This document shows positions 54,601 through 59,565 of a DNA stretch of 64,000 nt, piece after piece (within the stretch, counting starts at the first letter, position 1; each line of letters begins with the position of its first letter). The stretch covers positions 36,285,214 through 36,349,213 of the forward strand of contig CM063110.1 in NCBI GenBank assembly GCA_031841125.1, written 5' to 3'. Source of the DNA: Acanthococcus lagerstroemiae (taxonomy: Eukaryota > Arthropoda > Insecta > Hemiptera > Eriococcidae). The notes below the pieces were generated by a model. It had not been told where the DNA came from. It was given only the letters and a program-made list of their open reading frames with translations, and ran no database searches. A program made the translations under genes and the position numbers.

Positions 54601-57600
54601 GTACGTGCTCCATTCTTATACAGTTTTTCAACATATCTCACCAATCTTTTTATTGTCTTTTTTAGAGTCTAATAATTTTCTTTTTTCATCTGTTAAATCG
54701 TTTGTTCTCGTTCTTTTTGCCCAAAATATCTTTTTACTTTATTATACGCCTAATCGGGTTTTCCTTTCATTTGCTCCTCAATTTCCTCACAATAATCAAT
54801 CCATTTTTCTTTGGCGTTCTTACATTTTCTCTTTATTTGATTTCTAAAAGCCTTACATTTATCTTTACTTTCTTTATTATCAATTTGTTTATACTTTCTT
54901 CTTTCTTCTGTTAACTCTAGTATCTTACTTTTCATCCATGGTTTTCTCCTTTCTATTATGTAAGTGCCTATTTTCTTCCTTGCTGCCAGATTTACTGCTT
55001 TTTTAGTGCTATTTGCTCCCGTTCGGTATCATTTCCTTCCTGTGATATACACAGTTCTTTCGTCTTTCTTTTTGATATTCTTCTCTTTTCTTTACCTCTT
55101 TCAATACCTCTAAATTCCATTCTGTTTTTACTTTCTCCTTATTCATTTTTTAAAATTTAAACCTACATTTCATTACTACTAAATTGTGTTCACTATTTAC
55201 ATCCGCTCCTGGATATGACTTACAATCTAATATTTATTTTAATACCTTTTTCTTGTCGTATATAATCTATTTGATATCTTTTTCTATTTTCTGGGCTTTT
55301 CTAAGTGTATTTTTTTTTTGTCTCATGACTTTTAAACAGAGTGTTTCAAAAATGATTTATATTCTTCATAAAATTCTATGAGCCTCGCCCCTCTTTCATT
55401 TCGCTCTCCTAAACCATGCTCTCCGCTACTTCTTTTCTTCCTCCCAACTCGGGAGTTCCAATCTCCATTATAATTACATTTTCTTTCCCTCTTACCTTGC
55501 TTAGTACTTCATCAATTTCTTCATAAATTTTTCTCTACTTCTTCGCCACTATAACTTCCTGTTTGCATATAAACTTGGACTATCACTGAAGATATTGGTT
55601 TCGCTGAAATTCTCACGGCTAATTTTTTTTTTTTAAATGTTAGATATAACTTTGCACTCTATTCCCTAAAGTCTTATTCATAATAATACCTACGCCTGCT
55701 TGCCCTCTTTTCGCTGCTCTATCAATTTATTATTCTATACTCCCCCGTCCAAGAATTATTTTCTTCTGGCCATCTCACTTCACTAATTCCAATTAAGTAT
55801 ATCTGATTTCTGTCTTTCCATCTCCTTCTTTAAGTTTTCTAATTTGTCTCCCTCATTTAGCGTCTTTACATTCCATGTCCCGATTCTCAATTCCGATAGT
55901 TTCTCACTAGATAGTCTCCTCCCGGACATCCGAATGGAAGACTTTTTATGTCCGGAATTATTATTTTTAGTTTGTGAGTTGCCATCATAATTGTGGTGGA
56001 GACGCGTCTTCGGGGAAGAATACTGATGTTCCTACTTTTCCCTTGCTTTCATTAGAATTTATCTGTCAGAGCTCAGAGTTTTCCTTCTCCTACGTGCCTT
56101 TAGTTTTTAAGTCTCCTTACAAAGCTAAGGTGGCACATACAAATTGAAAAGTAAATCTTAATACTGCGAGAAAATACATCCAGGAGGTATCAAGTATGTT
56201 AGCAATAAGAAACTAGACCCACTGGCATACCAGTAATTTTTTTCTTTTTGTTCTTCTTCTTCTTTCTTTATAACGATGTCCACTCTCGAATTTGAATTTT
56301 AACATTAATTCAAATGAAATTCGTGGTCGTGTATTCCCATTAATAATAAATTCATGGCCGGGTATTCCCATCAATAATATATCCCGGAGAATGCCGATGC
56401 TTCCCAGTTTCAGTTTTCTCTTATTCGTTTTTCTTCATAAGCATGCATATTAATGCTATTAAAAATTAATAATATTACTATTTGGAAACCACAACACCAG
56501 GATAGGGTTCTTACTTCCTCCAGTATGTTTCTATGACTAGTACACGTTTCGGTTTTTTATTTTTCATTTATTAATTTTTTTTTAGTCGTGCTGTGTAAAT
56601 TTATGAAAAAATGCATATCTTGTTTTATACACTCGAAGTAGATACGCCACTGGATTACTGTTGTGGTTTGGAATTTCCGTAAGACAATTCGCAAAATGTA
56701 AATCGAACTCTGCCTAGACGAGAAGATCTGAACCCCCTGTCGCATTTCACCTGAAAAACTGGATATGACAGGAAAGAGGAGCCGGTGACCCTCTACTTGC
56801 TTCGAAAATGAAACTTGTAACTACGCAGAAGCAAAAAAGCAACCAGTTTATATAAATAAATAAAAAACCATCGGTATCTGTTAGATCAGTATTTAAACGC
56901 GTGTTAAGATGTCGAAATACATTCGCAATTAGAAATGCCAAACAATGTAGCCTAATGAGCTGAGTACCGACAGCCGACACTAACATCAGTTAAGTGTACG
57001 TGCATAATAAATTATCAAAACAGTACTGATAGGCTGATCCCACAATACATCGTTATTCGGATACACGAATCATAGTAAAGGAACGGTAGATAAGAGTTAC
57101 AACCTGTTTCAAATTTTTCTTATCAATAGGAAGAAAACTTAAAAAATGGATAATGCATTCGCGCAAAAACTTAAACGAAGCACGTACAGGTGGCGTCGGG
57201 CTGTTATTTTTCATTTATATTCGATTTATGAACGTTAAAAATATGTTGCTTTGTCGCCACATTGCATGTACTTCACGGACCAATGATTTTCAAAGTCACG
57301 CAGCGTGACAGGGAACTAATCATCAAACTACAAACTTGGAAAACAAAAAAAAAATAGTCGGATAAATCCTAAACGCGCTTCTGTCTTCAATTATTCATAA
57401 TATGCCAACTGTGTACCAGTTTTCACAGCATTTTCAAGCAATGGTGTAGGAATGGTGGGGGGGGGGGGTAGAAGCTGTCAAAAAGAACATCTCAGAATGT
57501 ATTTTAGCGCGTTGATTACAGCAATAAGATCACGGGATATGCGCTGTAAGCGACCCCCTCTCTCCCTCAAGACTGGGACCTTACTACGCTGGTGTATGTA

Positions 57601-58824
57601 AAGTATACAACACTATATTGCTTTCCACAATGATGGGATACTGCGATAAACTCTGCCAATGGCGTAGTCAGCCTCGATTTCGAGGGAGGAGGATCTGGTC
57701 TCGACCAAAAGGGCAGAGGGTGTTCGAGGGGTGCTAAAATTAGAAAAAAGTCACTGTGTGACGAAATTGCAAACGGGGTCCAGAATCCCTCAACCCTCTT
57801 GGCTACGCCATTGAATTCTGCAATTGCCGATGAGACAGAATTGCTGAGCACAATTCAAATTACTTATGAATGAAAAGTTGCCACAAATTCTGGAGTTCAT
57901 CAACCATTTCACTTATCTTAACATCATTTTGGTCTAACTGAAACCTCTGATTGCCAGTTAGTGTACATCGCAGTCCATATCACTCCATAACGAGCATGTC
58001 TGATGAATACACTAATCAAAAAACATTATATTCTGTAGGTACTTCGACGAATATTTGAATCACCAAACTTGTTCTCTGTTGCCGGGACTTGATAATGTAA
58101 GTAACCGAAGTTCACGGATATATAACGAGTGTTACTAACAATGACCTTGAATTTTCAGTGCAACTGGGACATTATTTAGTCGTACATCATTTATGTCCTT
58201 ACCGAACGCACGAATTTAATAGCCACCTCTAGATTAATACCAGACTACGTCATCTACGGGTACTCGATGACTGAACAAATTTATCCATACTGTATTAGAT
58301 TATATACACAAAAATAATTACCGTGAAGGTTGGTATCGCCGGTATTCTGGATATTTTTGAACATCACGGTATGCCAGTGCGATTTGGCAACCAATTGCTT
58401 GATGATTGTTTTCCACTTCAGGGCTTCCTTCAGATTATCTTCGTACCGCGAAAACGTTCTGAATCTGAGAGTGATTTTGAATCGCTCTCGTTTCTGTCCG
58501 GACGAGATTTTGAAATCTTTTAAAAATGTACGAATAGATGTGCAAGTACGCGCTGATATCGGCCTCGTCGGGCATATTTTCGAGGAAAGAAAATACGTTC
58601 TTGTTGTCTGGATGGCACTCGCATTTTTCGCCGACTCGTTTGCGCCTTCTTGTACACTTACATCCGAGTATATCTTGCATCAAAATTATTTTGGTTTTAA
58701 TGGAAGTACCACTGGATTTAACGATGCCCAGGTACTGATCGTCCAATTTTACCTTGTAGAACGAATTCTTCCTGGACGAAGCGAAAAAATTTCCTTCAAG
58801 GATGGGATTTATTATGCACTCCAT
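3402..58824 (-). CDS. Sphk: Sphingosine kinase, 3'-incomplete, six exons, one frame break
   Basis: Lipid kinase that phosphorylates sphingosine to sphingosine-1-phosphate using ATP. It is normally cytosolic and acts at membranes. Six exons give 426 codons once one extra base in exon 1 is discounted, and every junction is GT-AG with matching phase. Visible motifs, in order, are an N-terminal lipid-binding-like region (exon 1), the nucleotide-binding LNPKSGPGKA (exon 2), GGDG with IINGVMERPDW followed by PGGSGNGLAKS (exon 3), and GWGLIADIDIESE (exon 5). GGDG carries the aspartate known as catalytic in this family. These are diacylglycerol-kinase catalytic domain motifs in the sphingosine-kinase form; the MERPDW stretch is specific to it. 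The N-terminal extension resembles that of insect Sk1/Sk2 and differs from short human SPHK1. The conserved C-terminal block is absent, and exon 6 ends at a good donor, so the gene runs off the left edge. Intron 1 is about 34.9 kb. Identification is firm; whether this copy is functional depends on the frame break at 58522-58526. Confidence 0.95.
4196..4368. mobile_element. Palindromic (fold-back) MITE with 7-bp target duplication
   Basis: A 173-bp near-palindrome. The left end TAGAGCTCTATAACTT is matched by the right end AAGTTATAGAGCTCTA, and the inverted arms continue inward (CGATCGTC..GCCATTTTGAC against GTCGAAATGGCAGACGAT). The flanks carry an identical 7-bp duplication, GTTTTAT, at 4189-4195 and 4369-4375. 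A related half-copy lies at 29585-29693. Confidence 0.85.
5390..5890. repeat. Degenerate TTAAGACT-type repeat array
   Basis: The motifs GTTAAGACT, GTTAAAACT and CATTAGGACT recur every 10-20 bases without a fixed period. The same repeat type returns at 8760-10380, so this is one dispersed repeat family within the intron. Confidence 0.6.
6692..6878 (-). mobile_element. tRNA-derived SINE, copy 1
   Basis: On the minus strand a tRNA-like head carries an A box (GGCCGAGTGG) and a B box (GGTTCGAGCC). It is followed by a body ending AAAATTAGAAAAGAC. The element is flanked by a perfect 11-bp target duplication (AGATCTGCCCT at 6681-6691 and 6879-6889). It is clearly homologous to the plus-strand copy at 10036-10254. 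The open frame across it is incidental. Confidence 0.9.
8066..8120. repeat. Perfect 18-bp hairpin
   Basis: AAAGTTTTCAGCCGGAAG at 8066-8083 is repeated as an exact reverse complement at 8103-8120 around a 19-nt loop. It may be the remains of a small palindromic element. No target duplication was identified. Confidence 0.8.
8908..9183. mobile_element. hAT-type MITE, family A (CAGGGACG ends), copy 1
   Basis: A 276-bp element. The left end is CAGGGATGTACCGAA and the right end TTCGAAACGTCCCTG. The flanks GTTGGGTT (8900-8907) and GTCGGGTT (9184-9191) match at 7 of 8 bases, as expected of an aged 8-bp hAT target duplication. The interior matches the 51623-51807 copy in reverse orientation (GAGTTGGGAAATTTTA, CCAACAAGTCAAAAG). 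It has no transposase. Confidence 0.85.
10036..10254 (+). mobile_element. tRNA-derived SINE, copy 2
   Basis: A 219-bp element with TTGGCCGAGTGG (A box) and GGTTCGAGCC (B box), and a 3' end AAAATTAGAAAAGAG. It is flanked by a perfect 14-bp target duplication, AACCTCTTGAGACT, at 10022-10035 and 10255-10268. It resembles a Leu/Ser-type tRNA head but has no closing acceptor stem, so it is not a tRNA gene. It inserted into the TTAAGACT array. Confidence 0.92.
10499..10619 (-). CDS. Sphk: Sphingosine kinase exon 5 (GWGLIADIDIESE)
   Basis: The acceptor is TTCTGTTTAG|GTTGTA and the donor AATTG|GTTTGT. The exon encodes VVFSFLSFGWGLIADIDIES and then ERLRMIGSPRFTIWSVARLI. The block around GWG..AD.D.ESE is among the most conserved in sphingosine kinases and is thought to help form the lipid site. 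It leaves in phase 1, and the glycine codon is completed by exon 6. Confidence 0.95.
10620..12137 (-). other. Sphingosine kinase intron 4
   Basis: A 1.5-kb intron. An open frame at 10842-11111 on the minus strand has no recognisable domain. I see no delimited repeat. Confidence 0.7.
12138..12237 (-). CDS. Sphk: Sphingosine kinase exon 4
   Basis: The acceptor is TTTCTTTCAG|GGAGCC and the donor CTGAG|GTATGA. It encodes EPYDENPVLISTLSIIKG and then VPVDLVRIETQSE, the segment between the PGGSGN motif and the GWG motif in insect sphingosine kinases. It joins exons 3 and 5 exactly in phase. Confidence 0.9.
12865..14405. mobile_element. Candidate 1.5-kb element with 16-bp terminal inverted repeats
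   Basis: TGTACCAATGGTGGAC at 12865-12880 is matched by its perfect reverse complement at 14390-14405. Related variants of the same motif (CCAATAGTGGACACTTT near 13106; ACCACCAATGG near 13941) occur inside. No clear target duplication is seen, and the interior encodes no recognisable transposase. Confidence 0.55.
15348..15801. mobile_element. hAT-type nonautonomous element, family B
   Basis: A 454-bp element with ends CAGTGTTTTTCAACC and GGTTGAAAAACGCTG (14 of 15 paired) and an identical 8-bp target duplication, ATGTAGGG, at 15340-15347 and 15802-15809. Both ends continue with GCGGCAC-type sequence. The length and 8-bp duplication are diagnostic of hAT. A short minus-strand open frame (15676-15915) crosses its right boundary and is not a gene. 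Confidence 0.92.
16101..16298 (-). CDS. Sphk: Sphingosine kinase exon 3 (catalytic GGDG)
   Basis: The acceptor is TTTTGCAG|GAATCTG. The exon encodes KWKKGIISIGGDGILFEI, then NGVMERPDW, then VIPGGSGNGLAKS. GGDG contains the catalytic aspartate, and PGGSGN is the second phosphate-binding motif. The donor is taken as ACTAA|GTAGGT, which leaves two bases that the first base of exon 4 completes as lysine. The longer open frame to 16414 runs into intron and is not coding. Confidence 0.95.
17245..17551. repeat. TTCCTGACTTTTCC-rich repeat fragment
   Basis: Repeated variants of CTTGACTTTTCCGG..TTTTTCCA end in AAGTGGCCACCCTGG. They include an exact tandem duplication of about 30 bp (CAAAATTCTCCGAC.. 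at 17394-17455). It resembles the CAAGGTGTC element at 25466-25832. Only one end is identifiable. Confidence 0.5.
17930..18457. mobile_element. hAT-type MITE, family C (TAGARCTCGG ends)
   Basis: A 528-bp element. The left end TAGAGCTCGGGTTTT pairs with a right end whose reverse complement is TAGAACTCGGATTTT. A perfect 8-bp target duplication, CTTATATG, lies at 17922-17929 and 18458-18465. The interior is AT-rich with many ATGCGC, ATGCAT and AATATGC words, shared with AT-rich stretches near 28.8-29.35, 34.68-34.89 and 40.63-41.05 kb. Confidence 0.88.
20118..20392. mobile_element. hAT-type MITE, family A, copy 2
   Basis: A 275-bp element starting CAGACGAAACTTATTTT and ending TTTTGTCCCTG, with a GGAGGGGAGGGG / CCCCCATACCCCCC inner pair like the 51.6-kb copy. 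The flanks GTTAGTAC (20110-20117) and GTTATTAC (20393-20400) match at 7 of 8 bases. The interior is rich in AAATTTGCCGA. Confidence 0.75.
21079..21570. repeat. Degenerate tandem repeat, unit about 115 bp
   Basis: About five copies of a unit begin GATTCATCCGGCTGTGGAGG, at roughly 21085, 21206, 21319, 21437 and 21545 (spacings 108-121). Between them are AT-rich stretches with TTTGAAAATATTTTT. Confidence 0.75.
22280..22720. repeat. TGACCAAATCTGAC-type degenerate repeat
   Basis: Variants of TGACCAAATC, TGACTAAGTGTG and AATCTGAC recur at irregular 10-25 bp spacing. No open frame or element ends are seen. Confidence 0.55.
23286..23427 (-). CDS. Sphk: Sphingosine kinase exon 2 (ATP-binding motif)
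   Basis: The acceptor is CAG|GAAATG and the donor GCGAG|GTAAAG. It encodes NELLIVLNPKSGPGKAREIF and on to VTRGRNDAR. This is the first conserved kinase block with the glycine-rich nucleotide-binding loop. It enters in phase 1 and leaves in phase 2, fitting exons 1 and 3. It is too small and split to appear as a long ORF. Confidence 0.95.
24588..24817. repeat. Inverted-repeat pair (AGGGAAAGAAGCAGGTAAGT)
   Basis: AGGGAAAGAAGCAGGTAAGT at 24588-24607 recurs as a perfect reverse complement ending at 24817, giving a 230-bp MITE-like structure. The target duplication is unclear. Confidence 0.6.
25415..26554. mobile_element. DNA transposon family S (4-bp TSD), copy 1
   Basis: A 1,140-bp element. 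The left end is GAGTCATTCTCCAG and the right end CTGGAGAATGACCC, with the inverted repeat continuing as AGTTTCTGGAG / GAGAATATT. The 4-bp flanks AACT (25411-25414 and 26555-26558) are identical. It aligns through most of its length with copy 2 at 38023-39106 (for example GACGACTTTTGTCCACGA, CTGGATCGTGTT, GTGGAATTTGTTGC). It carries a nested inverted-repeat element at 25466-25832. The 4-bp duplication suggests a Sola-like group (inference). No transposase remains. Confidence 0.85.
25466..25832. mobile_element. Nested inverted-repeat element (CAAGGTGTC ends)
   Basis: CAAGGTGTCTACA on the left pairs with TGTGGACACCTTG on the right. The interior carries AAATTCCTGACTTTTT repeats. Copy 2 of the host element lacks this block, which shows that it is an insertion. 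Confidence 0.75.
26930..27250. other. GC-richer insert of unknown nature
   Basis: A compositional island with GTCGGTC/GGCCGAGG words and overlapping open frames on both strands (26932-27159 minus, 27006-27251 plus). I recognise no domain and no element ends. Confidence 0.35.
27621..28075. repeat. Tandem duplication, unit about 237 bp
   Basis: Two diverged copies: GCACTAAAATCCCTC (27641) and GCACTAGAATCCCTC (27879); CTATACAAATTC (27724 and 27961); and CTTAGTCAAGTT (27840 and 28059). A weaker relative, with AAAATTTGAAAATTA, lies near 52805. Confidence 0.8.
28780..29350. repeat. GCATATTTT-rich dispersed repeat
   Basis: Repeated TTTTTGCATATTT and AATATGC words. Similar stretches lie at 34680-34890 and 40630-41050 and inside the family C hAT MITE, suggesting decayed relatives of that family. 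Ends were not found. Confidence 0.4.
29491..29878. mobile_element. Fold-back element, interrupted by another insertion
   Basis: Long inverted arms: GAAAGGATACATATGGGTAA and GGTTTCAGATAGAGGGAACC on the left are matched in reverse order at 29791-29870. An inner pair (TGCAATTTGTTTCAGCA / TGCTGGAACAAATTGCA) lies at about 29702-29790. The right arm is continuous, whereas the left arm is split by 109 bp at 29585-29693. Confidence 0.8.
29585..29693. mobile_element. Half-copy of the palindromic 7-bp-TSD MITE
   Basis: It begins TAGAGAACCTATAA and matches the left half of the 4196-4368 element (GCCATTTTG, CGCGCCCGTG, ATACCGAATCCGAC, TACCGCGT). CTTTTGA occurs on both sides (29578-29584 and 29694-29700), a possible 7-bp duplication. 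The right arm of the palindrome is missing. Confidence 0.7.
30085..30800 (+). pseudogene. LINE reverse transcriptase fragment (broken)
   Basis: A decayed piece of non-LTR retrotransposon ORF2. NGINISGERIINLRFAD is followed by V where the active-site FADD should have its second aspartate. After a 195-bp hAT insertion come IETIKEATYLGQLI, ELRISKAWNKFWSLKKY, NMCIVPSKYGCQT and LTVKTFQKLPTLKIQWKDRS. There are several frame breaks and stops. It is probably RTE-like (inference from the YLGQ and YGCQT motifs). It has no EN domain and no 3' end. Confidence 0.8.
30237..30431. mobile_element. hAT-type MITE nested in the LINE fragment
   Basis: A 195-bp element with ends CAGTGTATTGCAG and CTGCAATTCACTG and flanks CTTAAATG (30229-30236) and CTTGAATG (30432-30439), 7 of 8 identical. 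The LINE reading resumes on the other side, which confirms an insertion. Confidence 0.88.
32312..32733. mobile_element. MITE-like inverted-repeat element
   Basis: CCTGAAAAAGGTGATCA on the left pairs with TGATCACCTTTTCAGG on the right, and ATAAGAATAT(A)TGT continues the pairing inward. It is about 420 bp. A target duplication is not certain. Confidence 0.65.
33261..33283. repeat. (TCC)n microsatellite
   Basis: An uninterrupted TCC/CTC run of about 23 bases. Confidence 0.9.
33980..34520. repeat. GGAGCCGGAGC-rich dispersed repeat
   Basis: It contains AAAAATTATTTGCTGGAGCC, repeated GAGCCGGAGC and a GTACTCTACGGATCAA segment. The same combination recurs in opposite orientation at about 50580-50670, with relatives at 49560-49680 and 50270-50400. 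The 130-aa open frame across it (33835-34227) is most likely incidental. Confidence 0.6.
34920..35345 (+). pseudogene. LINE ORF2 C-terminal fragment with 3' tail
   Basis: A broken C-terminal part of a non-LTR retrotransposon ORF2: TQRATERRIFGPKLRDKVSN, LLEFRYVGRMYR, then, after frame breaks, RGRPKTRWRDEM-like sequence and TYDRTQWRRIGKSFAREWV. It ends in an ATT-rich tail (35311-35345), as LINE 3' ends often do. It overlaps in content with the 30.1-30.8 kb fragment, so they are separate insertions. Confidence 0.8.
35350..35455 (-). repeat. Dispersed GCGTATGGCGATGC repeat, copy 1
   Basis: Read on the minus strand: GCGTATGGCGATGCACGCAT, GGCCCCGGA, CACCGCACC and CTATCCCAGAAATACCCCGAA. Homologous stretches are at 38507-38590 and 50720-50830 on the plus strand. 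The element type is unknown. Confidence 0.65.
35640..35834. mobile_element. hAT-type MITE, family D
   Basis: A 195-bp element running from CAAGGGTACAATCA to TGGTTGCGCTCCTG, with inner GGAAGGGGCTAGA / TCTAGCCCCTTCC. The identical 8-bp target duplication TTTTCAGC lies at 35632-35639 and 35835-35842. Confidence 0.88.
38023..39106. mobile_element. DNA transposon family S (4-bp TSD), copy 2
   Basis: A 1,084-bp element. Its left end GGGTCATTCTCCAGAAACT pairs with the right end AGTTTCTAGAAAATGACCT. The identical 4-bp duplication ATAG lies at 38019-38022 and 39107-39110. It is homologous to copy 1 throughout, except that it lacks that copy's nested element and carries its own 273-bp insert. Confidence 0.88.
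38501..38773. mobile_element. 273-bp insert nested in family S copy 2
   Basis: It is absent from copy 1 at the same point. The flank GAACTTCT is duplicated exactly at 38493-38500 and 38774-38781. The insert is GC-rich, starts near the GCGTATGGCGATGC repeat, and lacks obvious terminal inverted repeats. Its class is unknown. Confidence 0.8.
42319..42630. repeat. AAGTGACACAAGTAACTTTTT minisatellite
   Basis: About a dozen degenerate units of 20-32 bp, each built from AAAAGTGACNCAAGTNAC flanked by T runs. Each unit is close to a small palindrome. Confidence 0.8.
44815..45225. repeat. Tandem duplication, unit about 225 bp
   Basis: Two diverged copies: GTACACACCATTCTG (44854 and 45084), CACCAGGAGGTGGTGTCTT and CGCCAGGAGGTGGTGTCTT (44934 and 45153), and GTTACGGCCCTGCC / GTTACAGCCCTACC. 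The 45147-45437 open frame starts in the second copy. Confidence 0.75.
46520..46780 (-). pseudogene. LINE ORF2 C-terminal fragment (broken)
   Basis: Read on the minus strand across frame breaks: KMEWKIWAGH, RLKDMTDG, then ENFQRVAADRGEWERLQETF. This matches the usual C-terminal pattern of non-LTR retrotransposon ORF2 (KWAGHVAR..., then RVAADR.EW). It is a different subfamily from the 35-kb fragment. Confidence 0.65.
49560..49680 (+). repeat. GGCTCCGG-rich dispersed repeat (relative of 33.98-34.52 kb)
   Basis: Contains GGCACCGGCTCCGG, TTGGCTCCAGCTCTGGCAAA and AATAATT. It belongs to the GAGCCGGAGC family. Confidence 0.45.
50270..50670. repeat. GGAGCCGGAGC-rich dispersed repeat, inverted copy
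   Basis: CTCCGGCTCCAGCAAATAAT and TTGATCCGCAGAGTAC are the reverse complement of the 34.0-34.2 kb arrangement. A second block, TTGCTCCGGTTCTGGTAAA, lies at about 50370. Confidence 0.55.
50720..50830 (+). repeat. Dispersed GCGTATGGCGATGC repeat, copy 3
   Basis: GCGTATGGCGATGCACGCAT, CTGGCCCCAGGGCAC and CTATCCCGGAAATGCCCCGA align with the copies at 35.4 kb (minus) and 38.5 kb (plus). Confidence 0.65.
51623..51807. mobile_element. hAT-type MITE, family A, copy 3
   Basis: A 185-bp element beginning CAGGGACGTAGCGAAG and ending ATTTTCGTCCCTG, with a perfect 8-bp target duplication GGGTCAGC at 51615-51622 and 51808-51815. Its interior is homologous, in reverse orientation, to the 8908-9183 copy. 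It is the youngest-looking of the three. Confidence 0.92.
53430..54085. repeat. 45-bp minisatellite
   Basis: About a dozen degenerate units of about 45 bp built around GATGAAATTCTTCGGAAA and ATTGGAGATTTTTCC. Copies start near 53510, 53555, 53601, 53646, 53691 and 53735. Because 45 is a multiple of three, the array keeps an incidental open frame (53328-53693), which I do not take as a gene. Confidence 0.85.
54178..55929 (-). pseudogene. LINE with endonuclease and start of reverse transcriptase (broken)
   Basis: A degenerate non-LTR retrotransposon on the minus strand. ORF2 begins at the ATG at 55929 (MSGRRLSSEKL) and enters an APE-type endonuclease: LRIGTWNVKTLNEGDKL, then after a frame break GISEVRWPEE and SWTGEYRI, QAGVGIIMNKT, and an RIGTWN-family DWNS-like site near 55450. 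A Lys/Glu-rich linker (54750-54935, ELTEERRKYK, AKEKWIDYCEE) follows. The reverse transcriptase begins with SLLLHSSKILARIINKRI and EDQFGFRGSREAI, and the homology stops at KGLDTY (about 54150-54180). The rest of the RT is absent and minisatellite-flanking sequence follows. Frame breaks show that it is dead. Confidence 0.85.
56317..56382. repeat. 31-bp tandem duplication
   Basis: AAATTCGTGG..GTATTCCCAT at 56317 is repeated with few changes at 56348. Confidence 0.8.
57657..57813. mobile_element. hAT-type MITE, family E
   Basis: A 157-bp element beginning CAATGGCGTAGTCA and ending TGGCTACGCCATTG, with the flanks AACTCTGC (57649-57656) and AATTCTGC (57814-57821) matching at 7 of 8 bases. It lies in sphingosine kinase intron 1, about 0.5 kb from exon 1. 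Confidence 0.85.
58322..58824 (-). CDS. Sphk: Sphingosine kinase exon 1 (N-terminal region, with frame break)
   Basis: The first ATG is at 58824, with an in-frame TAG 12 bases upstream. The exon encodes an N-terminal region with QDILGCKC, a basic run, then ADISAYLHIYSY. From there the family-like continuation (FKITLRFRTFSRYEDN, then LKEALKWKT) is in the next frame. The switch falls in a T5A4 run on the coding strand (58518-58526). Dropping one T gives 502 nt, which is 167 codons plus one base and matches the phase needed by exon 2. The donor is ACG|GTAATT. Large plus-strand ORFs over this exon are shadows. Confidence 0.9.
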
Positions 58825-59463
58825 AACAGTACGTTTCTATTATTTACGTATCGGCGCGTCGAAAAACGTTATCTCTAAACGAGACGAATTTGGTTCAGGA
58901 TCAACATAGTTACGCAGATATAAGTTTCACAAAATTTATGAACGTTAATTACTCGTCTAACTTCACGGCGTTTCACAGCTTAGACGAAACAAGCGTGGCA
59001 ATCAACTGACATGACTGTTGAACCATCTGTTTCAGTTTGAAGTTTAATTCGCGCAGAAAACAAACACCTGTGGAAAAAATCAGAGTGGCCAACTGTCAAG
59101 AAAATATAGGGTTGATAAATTATAATAAATTTGAGTAAAAATAATTTTCTGGTTACTCAGTACCTTACTAATAGTAATTTTTGTGCTATAAAATGTAATT
59201 TAAATTCTTAATTTAATTATTCAAAACAGATTTCCACAAAAAATTATGAGAGCGTACCATGATGCTTACAATCAGTGTTACCATCGAGCAGATACGAAAG
59301 GTCAGTGTTGCCTGTAATAGAAAGCCAAGGACACGTGAACATTTTGTTATCATAATTATTATTATAAACATTTTTTATCAACAATGTAACATGTGCCGAA
59401 TCGAAGAATGCGTGATCTCACGTTGCGTCCACATTGAAAAGCTTGATTTACTGTGCAATTCAA
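58825..59463. promoter_or_regulatory. Divergent intergenic region, likely bidirectional promoter
   Basis: 639 bp separates the start codons of the sphingosine kinase (minus) and the PAK1IP1 homologue (plus). No repeat element is recognised here, in contrast to the introns. Both transcription starts should lie here unless an upstream 5' UTR exon exists. No TATA box can be assigned with confidence. Confidence 0.5.
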
Positions 59464-59565
59464 ATGGATACTTCCGCATATCCCGTTTTTTCCGGTACCT
59501 TCGAGATTATTATTGGCACCTATGAAGAATTCGTTCTAGGTTACGAGTTCAAAGATGAGTTAAAA
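59464..59565 (+). CDS. Pak1ip1: PAK1IP1-like exon 1
   Basis: 34 codons, MDTSAYPVF to FKDELK, containing IIIGTYEEFVLGYEF, the first blade. The donor is TTAAAA|GTACGT, phase 0. Confidence 0.9.

Larger units (their letters stand above)
23428..58321 (-). other. Sphingosine kinase intron 1 (34.9 kb)
   Basis: The long intron between the N-terminal exon and the first kinase exon. It is densely occupied by transposon remains listed separately. Stretches such as 31.0-32.3, 39.1-42.3, 43.1-44.8 and 47.0-49.5 kb contain only AT-rich unique-looking sequence, homopolymers and short open frames without recognisable domains. Confidence 0.75.

Noticed and set aside
58330..58878. 182-codon plus-strand open frame
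   Set aside because: It is antisense to the sphingosine kinase N-terminal exon, whose minus-strand reading matches the family. The plus-strand protein has no recognisable domain.
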